Translations under genes and position numbers: made by a program
Notes under the pieces: model-generated
What the model saw: only the letters and a program-made list of their open reading frames with translations
What the model was told of the DNA's origin: nothing
Databases searched by the model: none
In this document: positions 1 through 6,510 of the stretch, piece by piece
How the letters are laid out: each line of letters begins with the position of its first letter
Position numbering within the stretch: the first letter of the stretch is position 1
From: Euryarchaeota archaeon UBA242
Lineage (GTDB): Archaea; Thermoplasmatota; Poseidoniia; Poseidoniales; Poseidoniaceae
Assembly: GCA_002499015.1 (NCBI GenBank)
Contig: DAJY01000117.1
Coordinates: 2,706-13,669 of the forward strand
Direction: 5' to 3'
Length of the DNA: 10,964 nt

Positions 1-260
1 ATAATTGTTCCACTAGGTGCAACAGCATCGATTGCAGTAGCCCAGCCCGATGCATCATATGTAGCGAATATATCGGATTTCAATGCAATTACTTTAGAGA
101 TTCCTTGAATCGATGCAGCCGCATCTGCGATTGTAGAATCAGTACAAGGGACTATGACGATTGGAGCGGAACCAAGTGCATTTGCTGCTGTTACTAGTTC
201 TGCGGTTGTTGGGTGGATTGCACCCTTTGAAATTTCTGCGATAACAATTGTTTGACTCAT
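1..260 (-). CDS. etfA: Electron transfer flavoprotein alpha subunit, N-terminal part (cut by window edge)
   Basis: The first 86 residues are visible, beginning MSQTIVIAEISKGAIHPTT. This is the typical opening of the ETF alpha subunit: a short beta strand ending in a conserved glutamate (IVIAE), then an alpha/beta fold with a central strand APIVIVPC near residues 33-40. The C-terminal FAD-binding domain lies beyond the window edge, so FAD residues cannot be checked. ETF alpha pairs with ETF beta to carry electrons from acyl-CoA dehydrogenases to a membrane quinone reductase. The gene follows etfB on the same strand with a 10-base gap. Its Shine-Dalgarno site GAGGTGA overlaps the etfB stop codon, so the two genes are very probably translationally coupled. 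The fold and the pairing with etfB make the identification firm, although the fragment alone is short. Confidence 0.9.
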   Translation of the reverse strand, partial: MSQTIVIAEISKGAIHPTTAELVTAANALGSAPIVIVPCTDSTIADAAASIQGISKVIALKSDIFATYDASGWATAIDAVAPSGTI

Positions 261-270
261 GGTATTCACC

Positions 271-1008
271 TCAAATTACGTTTGCCTCATCTCTTAGAAG
301 TTGAGCAACTTCAGCTGCTGATGCTCCACCTTCGTATGTTTTACCAGCAGGCTTTGAAGGAGGTAGGCTGTGAGAAATAATACTAATAGATGAAGAAGAT
401 GGATTGACGGATTTCACATCAACTTGCGCTTTCTTGGCTTGCATGATTCCTTTGACATTTGGTTTTCTAACTTTGACATCACCTTTATCGCATGAGATCA
501 CTGCAGGAAGTACAACACTGATTATTGCATTGCCACCCTGTACTGGAGCAACTACTGAAATTGTGTCTGAAAAAGTTGCAGAAATGATATTTGATACACT
601 TGCCCAACCAAGGCGTTCTGCAACACCAGGTCCAGTTGAACCAGCGCCAGTATCGGCTGCTGCTTTTCCACAGTAGACTACATCTGCGCCGATTTCACTA
701 ATCACACTTGAAATCATGCTCTGAAGTGAGTTTGAATCTAAATATGTGTCACAATCAATACGGACAATATGGTCAACACCGATTGCCTTTGCATCTTTTA
801 ACACCTTGTCAGCGGAAGCTCCACCGACAGTAATTGCAGTAACCTCTCCACCACTTGCTGCACGGTGCTGTAAAGCCGTTTCAACCGCAAATTCATCATA
901 TGGGGACATGACCATTTTGACTGCGGATAAATCAACTCGGTCGTCTGAAATGACGATACGAGCATTGGTATCTGGAACTTGCTTTACGAGGACTGCGATG
1001 TTTACCAT
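271..1008 (-). CDS. etfB: Electron transfer flavoprotein beta subunit
   Basis: The protein has 245 residues, close to the usual 250-260 of ETF beta. Family landmarks are the opening MVNIAVLVKQVPDT, the block SPYDEFAVETAL at residues 35-46, the AMP-binding loop region CGKAAADTGAGSTGPGVAE at 113-131, and the C-terminal signature KPNVKGIMQAKK at 182-193, followed by the arm that wraps around the alpha subunit. The reading frame is open upstream to 1434, but family alignment and a GGGGAGGAG ribosome site place the start at ATG 1008. The expected role is half of the soluble flavoprotein that accepts electrons from acyl-CoA dehydrogenases, such as the glutaryl-CoA dehydrogenase-like enzyme at 5274-6449. 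It is the first gene of an etfB-etfA operon that faces away from the MCM-like gene. Whether this ETF is a simple carrier or a bifurcating type cannot be decided from the visible part. Confidence 0.94.
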   Translation of the reverse strand: MVNIAVLVKQVPDTNARIVISDDRVDLSAVKMVMSPYDEFAVETALQHRAASGGEVTAITVGGASADKVLKDAKAIGVDHIVRIDCDTYLDSNSLQSMISSVISEIGADVVYCGKAAADTGAGSTGPGVAERLGWASVSNIISATFSDTISVVAPVQGGNAIISVVLPAVISCDKGDVKVRKPNVKGIMQAKKAQVDVKSVNPSSSSISIISHSLPPSKPAGKTYEGGASAAEVAQLLRDEANVI

Positions 1009-1019
1009 AATGGAACACT

Positions 1020-1041
1020 CCTCCCCTATACAATAGGGAGG
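1020..1041 (-). promoter_or_regulatory. Hairpin covering the etfB ribosome binding site
   Basis: Read on the minus strand, CCTCCCTAT, a 3-base loop and ATAGGGGAGG form a nine-pair stem with one bulged G. The 3' arm contains the purine-rich Shine-Dalgarno site of etfB, about 9-11 bases before its ATG at 1008. Folding would pair the ribosome site with its own complement. The structure is read directly from the sequence; a role in restraining translation is inferred. Confidence 0.5.
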
Positions 1042-1082
1042 TAGTTCTCCGACTTGAGTGTGATTGATGAACCTTACCGAAG

Positions 1083-1095
1083 AATAAATTATCTT
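1083..1095. promoter_or_regulatory. Shared AT-rich promoter patch between etfB and the MCM-like gene
   Basis: The 97 bases between the two divergent starts hold one AT-rich patch, AATAAATTATCTT. Read on the plus strand it lies about 20 bases before ATG 1106, which would give a leaderless or near-leaderless transcript of the MCM-like gene. Read on the minus strand (ATAATTTATT) it would start an etfB transcript near 1065, with a leader of roughly 57 bases that contains the hairpin at 1020-1041. The assignment rests on composition and spacing only. Confidence 0.35.
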
Positions 1096-1105
1096 TCTTT
1101 GCGGA

Positions 1106-2020
1106 ATGATTGAAAGCCTTCGGCACTCGCAATTGAGTTCCATGACGAAAGATGCAGGTATCGAGCCAGACAAAATAATGCAAGAAGTACTAACTGCATG
1201 GAGATTATTATTTACCAATAACCATGCCGAGGAAATCAAGAGACTTAACGGGCTTGAAGAGAGAGTCTTTGGATTAGAAGTTGAACACTCACTTATTTGC
1301 CTAAATGAGACATTGAGAACTGAATTCCATACAAGACCAGATTGGACATTAGATGTTGGAAATATTGTTCTCAATGAGCAAATGATGCAAGGTAATGATT
1401 TGCGTTTGGTAATAAGAGTGGTAAACTTCTCCAAAAACCATCATTTTTCACTCGACGAATTAAGGATGAGACACCGTTCAGCAATGCTGACTTTTGATGT
1501 AATTATTAGTCCGTTGGGAGGACCGCTTGGATGGATAAAAAAAGCAGTTTATGAGTGCAATGAATGTGGTCATCGTTCTGAAATCAGGCAAAGATTAGCT
1601 AGGGAGAGAGAAGCACCAAAAATGTGCTTTAGTTGTATAGAACTATTTGCTGATAAAAACAAAGGAGCATTGCCACCTTTCCCGCCAAGAGATATCAAAC
1701 TGATGGTCGAGGACTGTTATTATGAGGATATTGAATATCTAAATTTACGTCAAATCTCTATTGATGGCGATGGTAATTTGATGAACTTGGGAGATGAAAA
1801 ATATATCGGAGTCATCAATGATGAATACGTGGGTGGATTAACAACAGGTTCAATCCATAGAATAAATGCTCAGGTTTCAGTTGACCATTTACCAAATAGA
1901 GATTTTGTCAAAGACACAAGAAGAATAATATTGTTAAATATTCATAGCATTGAAGAAAGTCCTTTCAATGTTAGTAATGCATCAGAAATGAATATTAAAC
2001 TTGAAGAGCAAGAAGACTAA
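1106..2020 (+). CDS. Stand-alone MCM N-terminal-like protein (OB fold with zinc site), no AAA+ domain
   Basis: This 304-residue protein resembles the N-terminal half of archaeal MCM helicase. Residues 15-90 are helical. The stretch around LDELRMRHRSAMLTFDVI (116-133) followed by IKKAVYECNECG (144-155) matches the MCM pattern of an ELR motif, an OB-fold strand and then KAVFEC. The zinc cysteines are C151, C154, C174 and C177 (CX2C-X19-CX2C). Residues 204-216 resemble the MCM strand after the zinc site (DxxxLxLxE-like), and 234-260 resemble its GDxVxVTG strand. The Walker A and B motifs and the arginine finger of a helicase are absent, and the gene stops exactly where the convergent tyrS begins, so no ATPase follows. 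A second in-frame ATG lies at 1142; 1106 was chosen because it sits about 20 bases after a TATA-like patch. By family it would bind DNA; its real role (MCM partner, single-strand binding, regulator) is unknown. The family call comes from motif reading, not from a search. Confidence 0.65.
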   Translation: MIESLRHSQLSSMTKDAGIEPDKIMQEVLTAWRLLFTNNHAEEIKRLNGLEERVFGLEVEHSLICLNETLRTEFHTRPDWTLDVGNIVLNEQMMQGNDLRLVIRVVNFSKNHHFSLDELRMRHRSAMLTFDVIISPLGGPLGWIKKAVYECNECGHRSEIRQRLAREREAPKMCFSCIELFADKNKGALPPFPPRDIKLMVEDCYYEDIEYLNLRQISIDGDGNLMNLGDEKYIGVINDEYVGGLTTGSIHRINAQVSVDHLPNRDFVKDTRRIILLNIHSIEESPFNVSNASEMNIKLEEQED

Positions 2021-2036
2021 TCAATTAGTGATTTTT
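2016..2036 (+). terminator. Possible terminator of the MCM-like gene
   Basis: ACTAA and TTAGT form a 5-base stem with a TCAA loop (2016-2029), followed by GATTTTT. The TAA stop of the MCM-like gene lies inside the left arm. The inverted repeat spans the exact junction of two convergent genes. Because archaeal termination mainly uses T-tracts, the run at 2032-2036 may be the active part for the plus-strand gene. The stem is short, so support is weak. Confidence 0.25.
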
Positions 2037-3163
2037 GTAACAGTTTCTAATAATTGTGGATTTGCCTCAAAGTGTTCAGCTACTGATTGAAGGCCTCTTG
2101 CTATACCATTTGCGACTCCCATTTTAGCATCAAATGGATGTAATGTTCCGTCTTTTACGGCAGCTCTAAAAGAATCTAGGTCTGTCCAAGTACTCACTTC
2201 CCCGTATCTTGGGTCTGGAGTCACTATGATTTCACCAAACTCGGGTAGGACGATATATTGTGCTAATTCGTAAACGGGGGAATGATCATCTTCAGGGTCT
2301 AAGTATGCCTTTCGGAATTTCTTTTGTAACTGCTTTTGTGTATCGTGAACTAGTACAGCGCCAGATGGATCCGATTTACTCATTTTATGGTCAAATGATT
2401 CCATGCGTACGCCAGTAGCCTTTAGTGAAGAAATGATTGGAGTATGTAGGCAAGTAGGCTTCTGCCATTTCCATTTACTTGCCATATCTCTCATGAACAT
2501 GTGTGCTTTTCTTTGGTCCATACCACCTATTGCAATATCAATGTTCATTTCAAAGATATCTGCTGCCTGCATTGCAGGATAATAGAATTTAGATAAATCG
2601 TGGTCACTAGATGATTCATCTCTCCCCATGATGGTGAATGTTTTTCGTACCATGGCCAAGGTAGCGCCTTTTGAACATCTTAATACACGAGCCCAATATT
2701 CTCCAGAGTCCATTATTGTCGATGCCCAAACAAATCGTAGTTGTCCTGCTCCTTCACCTTCTTCAGGATGGTTTAATAATGCTCTAAAAGTATCTTCCAT
2801 ATACCTTGCAGTTGTTTGAATATGGTCCATATTACCGTTGAATTTGTCATTGACCCAAGCGTGCCAATCTGCTAAGAAGATCATTACATTGGTTCCGGCA
2901 TCTAACATTCTTCGCAATTGCAGTGCAAGAACTTTCCAACCAATATGCGCCTTTCCGCTCGGTTCAAAGCCAACATAACATCGAATGACTCCATCGCCAC
3001 CCATACTAGTTCCATCTTTAAGACATTTAACTAAATGGTTAACTCCTACAGTCTCATCTACAAAACCGATAATAGATGCTAATTGCTGACGCTTATCATC
3101 ACTTAGTTGTGAAATTTGAGGGCACTTCTCAAGATGAGGTGATAGAATCGTTTCAATATCCAT
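2021..3163 (-). CDS. tyrS: Tyrosyl-tRNA synthetase, archaeal type
   Basis: This is a class I synthetase of 380 residues that charges tRNA-Tyr with tyrosine. The two ATP-binding signatures are present: HIGW at 73-76 (the HIGH motif) and KMSKS at 260-264. Residues 62-71 (CYVGFEPSGK) and GMDQRKAHM (214-222) belong to the tyrosine pocket region and distinguish TyrRS from archaeal TrpRS. No bacterial S4-like C-terminal domain is present, consistent with the archaeal/eukaryotic branch. ATG 3163 has no clear Shine-Dalgarno site, but a CTATATAG box about 30 bases upstream suggests a near-leaderless transcript. The stop codon directly abuts the stop of the convergent MCM-like gene, with no intergenic base. 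The gene appears complete and ordinary; it is the best domain-level marker in the window. Confidence 0.96.
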   Translation of the reverse strand: MDIETILSPHLEKCPQISQLSDDKRQQLASIIGFVDETVGVNHLVKCLKDGTSMGGDGVIRCYVGFEPSGKAHIGWKVLALQLRRMLDAGTNVMIFLADWHAWVNDKFNGNMDHIQTTARYMEDTFRALLNHPEEGEGAGQLRFVWASTIMDSGEYWARVLRCSKGATLAMVRKTFTIMGRDESSSDHDLSKFYYPAMQAADIFEMNIDIAIGGMDQRKAHMFMRDMASKWKWQKPTCLHTPIISSLKATGVRMESFDHKMSKSDPSGAVLVHDTQKQLQKKFRKAYLDPEDDHSPVYELAQYIVLPEFGEIIVTPDPRYGEVSTWTDLDSFRAAVKDGTLHPFDAKMGVANGIARGLQSVAEHFEANPQLLETVTKITN

Positions 3164-3190
3164 TTTATCACATCAAATTGTTATGGCCTA

Positions 3191-3198
3191 CTATATAG
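3191..3198 (-). promoter_or_regulatory. TATA-like box upstream of tyrS
   Basis: The palindromic box CTATATAG lies 28-35 bases before the tyrS ATG, inside the 48-base gap after the preceding same-strand gene. A start of transcription about 25 bases downstream would leave a leader of only a few bases, which fits the lack of a ribosome binding site. It suggests that tyrS has its own promoter and is not only read through from the gene at 3212-3736. Confidence 0.4.
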
Positions 3199-3211
3199 AA
3201 TTATTAGTTGA

Positions 3212-3736
3212 TTAAAACATGTCATTCAATTTCTTGACTTTGCCTTCAGTTGGAGGAGTTCCATCATCGATCATCTGCTGAAGTTCATTGATCATAGAAT
3301 TGACTATCGCTTCCTTCTCTGCAGTCAAGTTTTTCGACATTTGCATTGTCTTATTGGCGGTTTTTATTGCACCCTTGGCTTTTGAAAACTTCTTAGCATC
3401 CTCCTTAGCCTTGTCACTTCTTTGTTTTGCATTATATCCGGTGACTTCGTCCAAGAATGCAGACCAACGCTTACGGGATTCCATTGCGATTTCTCTTCCC
3501 CCATCGGATTCAAGTAAATCACTAAGTTCATCTCCCTTCATTTGAGAAACATCAACTGCTAGTTTTCCTTCTTCATCAAAGTGACCAGATACCATTCGCA
3601 ATATTCCGTAAGAACCTGTGAATTTTCCTTCTCCATCAGCATTAACATCTTCAAAATAGCCAGTAGCAATTTTAGCTAATCCTGCGCTTCCGCCAATCTT
3701 ATTCTGTAGTCCACGCTTTACGGCAAATCGTTCCAT
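3212..3736 (-). CDS. Small hypothetical protein, two-part architecture
   Basis: The 174-residue protein is soluble, with no signal peptide or membrane segment. Residues 1-65 look like a compact alpha/beta domain in which two similar short units each end in a glycine-rich strand (TGYFEDVNADGEGKF, then SGHFDEEGKLAVDV). Residues 75-110 are helical and contain the phrase WSAFLDEVTGYNAKQR (91-106). From about 105 the chain is a Lys/Ala-rich charged helix, and the end (143-174) is another helix. The middle phrase recalls a small archaeal domain of unknown function (DUF5611-like, recalled from memory and not verified). The gene lies 48 bases upstream of tyrS on the same strand and faces the propeller gene across a divergent gap. 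No function can be assigned. The coding call rests on its length, convincing composition and snug fit between neighbours. Confidence 0.75.
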   Translation of the reverse strand: MERFAVKRGLQNKIGGSAGLAKIATGYFEDVNADGEGKFTGSYGILRMVSGHFDEEGKLAVDVSQMKGDELSDLLESDGGREIAMESRKRWSAFLDEVTGYNAKQRSDKAKEDAKKFSKAKGAIKTANKTMQMSKNLTAEKEAIVNSMINELQQMIDDGTPPTEGKVKKLNDMF

Positions 3737-3812
3737 AAATCAAAGGCAGAAGTCCATTTGACATAAGGCTCACCGTCATTAACATTGAAAATCATGGTCT
3801 ATTTCAGTAATA

Positions 3813-3820
3813 TGGTTATA
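3813..3820 (+). promoter_or_regulatory. TATA-like box upstream of the propeller gene
   Basis: TGGTTATA lies 37-44 bases before ATG 3857. Transcription beginning about 25 bases downstream would leave a leader of roughly 10-15 bases and would exclude or barely include the alternative TTG at 3839. The match is weak and rests on spacing. Confidence 0.25.
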
Positions 3821-3856
3821 CGATGGAGTTTTCATTGATTGGCCTGTGGCAAGTGC

Positions 3857-5200
3857 ATGAGAGGGCAAATCATCTACTCAATATTCATTGCAATTTTACT
3901 ACTGCCAATAGTAGTTGCTGAGACTAGTTCAGTGATAAAAATTACTTATTCAAGCGCATTAGAAGAAAATGATATTGGAATCAATACCGGTGCAGTTTCT
4001 CCAGATGGGGAGAATGTCATACTCGTCGGAAAGGATGGCTATGTTCACCGTATTTCAGCAATCTATCCGATGGATCGAAGCCAAGATATTGAATTAAATC
4101 CGGGGACATCAAAAGAGTTTCAAGATGTAGCATGGCACCCTCGAGGAAATACTGCACTACTCACTGGAGAGAGCGGTATGGCTTTGAGATATGACACATA
4201 TGACCACAGTATTAGCAGCGTCAATGATTCAGGTACAGTCAATGGCTTGGATATGACTTCAGTAGCTTGGAGAACTTCAGGAGATTATGCCTACTTTGGA
4301 GCAGTGGATGGAAGCATTTGGAAATTCTCAGAAGGCTCTGGGTTTGAGAAATTAGACAGTTATGGAAAGCCTTCACCGGTGAGTGATATCTCTTGCCATA
4401 GAACAAACAATATTTGTGTTGTCGTTACTCTAAATGACGGTATTGCAGTAATTGGAAAGGACCACCACGTGACTTGGATGGGTAATACCAACAGTGAAAC
4501 TTGGGTGGCGGTAGATTGTGCAGACCCAACTTTGAGCGAATGTGTTGCCTTTGCAAGTGGGCTTAAAACTAAGGCGATTCATTTGAATTTTGAAGATTCC
4601 TCACTATCATATGGGAAACCAACAATGATGCTAACAACTCTTGAAGGTGATCTAACTGATGTCTCAAGAGGTTCTGACTCATCTTCATTGATACACCTCA
4701 CGCCATTTGGGCTGGTCAGGCAACAACCAATAACAAGTGAGGCATATGCTCAACTTATTTATTCTGACGTGGAGGAATGGGATGCAGTAGTTTCTGGAAG
4801 AGCAATAAAGTTAACTTGGGAAACTTCATCTTTGAATGGATTTATCATTACAAATTATGGTAATATTATTGCTTTTGAACCGTTGCAAGAAGAAGGAGAT
4901 AATAGTATGATATTCAAGGCGATAGGGGTTGCAGTTCTGATTGCAGTTCCAGGAACTATTTTTGGATTAATTTTCATGAGTGTTCCGTTTTACCCGAGAA
5001 TGTATGCTGAAGGGAAACTGCGTAAAGTGGTAGGCCTGCCTCTTGTAATTGCGCTTACGATTGGCGTTTGCTCATGGGCTTTGGATAACCGGTATGATTT
5101 CCAGATTGCTTTAGAGTTTCATTTTATAATTGCTTTCATTATATTTGTCATCGGTCATTGGATAGGTTATTCTTCGGAACGATCTATTGGCAAGAAGTGA
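3857..5200 (+). CDS. Membrane-anchored extracytoplasmic beta-propeller protein
   Basis: The 447-residue protein starts with a signal peptide (about residues 3-21, IIYSIFIAILLLPIVVA) with likely cleavage near VAE. Residues 30-345 carry repeated WD40/propeller-like strands of the form SVAWRTSGDYAYFGAVDGSI, with similar units near GAVSPDGENVILVGKDG and VAWHPRGNTALLTGESG. Two short Cys pairs, C180/C187 and C221/C229, could be disulfides, fitting a location outside the membrane. Three membrane helices follow at about 352-375, 391-409 and 420-438. The basic loop KLRK between the first two and the basic C-terminus agree with the positive-inside rule, leaving the propeller outside. ATG 3857 was preferred over an in-frame TTG at 3839 because it places the signal peptide at the true N-terminus. 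The function is unknown: a surface scaffold, sensor or binding protein are options. It stands alone, about 64 bases before the dehydrogenase gene. Confidence 0.8.
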   Translation: MRGQIIYSIFIAILLLPIVVAETSSVIKITYSSALEENDIGINTGAVSPDGENVILVGKDGYVHRISAIYPMDRSQDIELNPGTSKEFQDVAWHPRGNTALLTGESGMALRYDTYDHSISSVNDSGTVNGLDMTSVAWRTSGDYAYFGAVDGSIWKFSEGSGFEKLDSYGKPSPVSDISCHRTNNICVVVTLNDGIAVIGKDHHVTWMGNTNSETWVAVDCADPTLSECVAFASGLKTKAIHLNFEDSSLSYGKPTMMLTTLEGDLTDVSRGSDSSSLIHLTPFGLVRQQPITSEAYAQLIYSDVEEWDAVVSGRAIKLTWETSSLNGFIITNYGNIIAFEPLQEEGDNSMIFKAIGVAVLIAVPGTIFGLIFMSVPFYPRMYAEGKLRKVVGLPLVIALTIGVCSWALDNRYDFQIALEFHFIIAFIIFVIGHWIGYSSERSIGKK

Positions 5201-5202
5201 TG

Positions 5203-5213
5203 CTTATTTATTG
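5203..5213 (+). promoter_or_regulatory. TATA-like box upstream of the acyl-CoA dehydrogenase gene
   Basis: CTTATTTATTG begins two bases after the stop of the propeller gene. A start of transcription near 5235 would give a leader of about 40 bases that contains the Shine-Dalgarno site at 5261. This suggests independent transcription of the dehydrogenase gene. Assignment is by composition and spacing. Confidence 0.35.
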
Positions 5214-5260
5214 ATTATGCAAGGGGTATGTTGAAGAAGCGGTTGTTATTCGTTCTCAAT

Positions 5261-5265
5261 AGGAG
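5261..5265 (+). promoter_or_regulatory. Ribosome binding site that decides the dehydrogenase start
   Basis: AGGAG, extended as AGGAGTGAT and so close to the consensus GGAGGTGAT, ends 8 bases before GTG 5274. The other candidate start, GTG 5265, overlaps this site and could not use it. The site therefore supports initiation at 5274. Confidence 0.6.
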
Positions 5266-5273
5266 TGATTGTA

Positions 5274-6449
5274 GTGGAACCATTTGAGGGACTTGATTTT
5301 TACGACATTGAAAGTTTGTTGAGCGAAGAAGAAATAATGATTCGTGACATGGTTAGAGAGTGGGTGGACGAAGAAGTTCTACCAAATATCGAAAAAGCAT
5401 GTGCAGATGGAGTCTTCCCTGATGAGTGGCGTATTGCTCTTGGTGAAATGGGAGTATTAGGTGCGCCGCTAAAGGGGTATGATTGCCCAGGACTTTCCTA
5501 TGTTGCCTATGGTTTGATTTGTCAAGAACTTGAGAGGGGAGATTCAGGGCTACGTTCCTTTGCTTCGGTTCAAGGTTCATTAGCAATGTATCCGATTTGG
5601 GATTTTGGTACAGAGGAACAGAAGAATTACTATTTGCCAAAAATGACAAGTGGGGAATGGATTGGTTGCTTTGGCTTGACAGAACCAGATTATGGCTCAA
5701 ATCCGGGTGATATGATCACTAAGGCAGAAGATAAAGGTGACCACTATTTGCTAAATGGAGCAAAGATGTGGATTACCAACGGTACTATCGCTCAAGTTGC
5801 AATTGTTTGGGCAAAGTTGGATGGAGTAATTCGCGGCTTTATTGTCGAGAAAGATGATGAAGGATTTAGCGCACCTGAAATGAAAGGAAAGTATTCATTA
5901 CGTGCAAGTGTGACAAGTGAATTAGTTTTCCAAGATTGTAAGATTCCAAAAGATCGTATTTTACCTGGTGTAAAGGGTCTTCGGGGACCATTTTCTTGTT
6001 TGAATAATGCTCGGTTTGGGATATCATGGGGTGCATTAGGTGCTGCAATGGCTTGTTTCCATTCAGCAAAAACTTACACCTTATCTCGTATTCAATTTGA
6101 CCATCCAATCGCATCATATCAGTTAGTGCAAAACAAGTTGGCTTGGATGCTAAGAGAAATCACAAAAGGGCAATTACTGGCATATCATCTCGGCAAAAAG
6201 AAGGATGATGGAACATGGATTCCAGAACAAATCTCGCTGGCCAAGATGAATAATGTAGACATTGCCTTGGATATTGCTAGAATGGCTCGTGACATGCACG
6301 GAGCAAATGGAATTCTCGATGAATATCCAGTAATGAGGCATATGGCCAATCTTGAGTCAGTAAAGACTTACGAAGGTACTCATGATATTCATAACCTCAT
6401 ATTGGGGAAGTATATTACAGGAATTCAATCCTTTACAAGAACGATTTGA
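5274..6449 (+). CDS. gcdH: Acyl-CoA dehydrogenase, glutaryl-CoA dehydrogenase-like
   Basis: The 391-residue flavoenzyme has the full acyl-CoA dehydrogenase fold: N-terminal helices (to about 125), a middle beta domain beginning CFGLTEPDYGS (132-142) with WITN at 166-169, and a C-terminal helical domain. It resembles glutaryl-CoA dehydrogenase specifically, seen in DFYDIESLL near the start, ELERGDSGLRS, NNARFGISWG and VKTYEGTHDIHNLILG. Arg94 and Ser98 occupy the positions that hold the distal carboxylate of glutaryl-CoA in the human enzyme, and Glu367 in YEGTHD is the expected catalytic base. The predicted reaction is oxidation, probably with decarboxylation, of glutaryl-CoA to crotonyl-CoA in lysine, tryptophan or aromatic breakdown, with FAD reoxidised by ETF (etfB-etfA at the left of the window). 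GTG 5274 was chosen from its ribosome site; GTG 5265 would add three residues. A different short dicarboxyl- or acyl-CoA substrate is possible. Confidence 0.88.
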   Translation: MEPFEGLDFYDIESLLSEEEIMIRDMVREWVDEEVLPNIEKACADGVFPDEWRIALGEMGVLGAPLKGYDCPGLSYVAYGLICQELERGDSGLRSFASVQGSLAMYPIWDFGTEEQKNYYLPKMTSGEWIGCFGLTEPDYGSNPGDMITKAEDKGDHYLLNGAKMWITNGTIAQVAIVWAKLDGVIRGFIVEKDDEGFSAPEMKGKYSLRASVTSELVFQDCKIPKDRILPGVKGLRGPFSCLNNARFGISWGALGAAMACFHSAKTYTLSRIQFDHPIASYQLVQNKLAWMLREITKGQLLAYHLGKKKDDGTWIPEQISLAKMNNVDIALDIARMARDMHGANGILDEYPVMRHMANLESVKTYEGTHDIHNLILGKYITGIQSFTRTI

Positions 6450-6510
6450 TAAAGAGATTATACACTCATAGAGCGTTTAGTTGAACATGTTGAAAGTTAC
6501 AACAAATTAA

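Noticed and set aside
404..1036. Plus-strand open frames opposite etfB
   Set aside because: They are shadows of etfB: rich in Ser, Thr and Ala, without recognisable domains or ribosome sites.
1009..1434. N-terminal extension of etfB by 142 residues in the same open frame
   Set aside because: It runs antisense through the MCM-like gene, has no ETF similarity, and a good ribosome site plus the family start point to ATG 1008.
3164..3211. tRNA or small RNA gene next to tyrS
   Set aside because: The gap is 48 bases, too short for a tRNA, and shows only the TATA-like box.
3839..3856. Start of the propeller gene at TTG 3839, adding MACGKC
   Set aside because: It would push the signal peptide inward and has no ribosome site; ATG 3857 fits the signal peptide better. 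The CxxC is tempting as a zinc or lipid motif, but six residues give no real support.
5353..5700. Long antisense open frames inside the dehydrogenase gene
   Set aside because: Their composition is atypical, with no motifs and no promoter, and the sense gene is convincingly conserved along its whole length.
6450..6510. Structured terminator between the convergent dehydrogenase and hpnD genes
   Set aside because: Only an 8-base palindrome (AACATGTT, 6484-6491) and scattered short complements are present, with no T-run positioned to act as a clear terminator.
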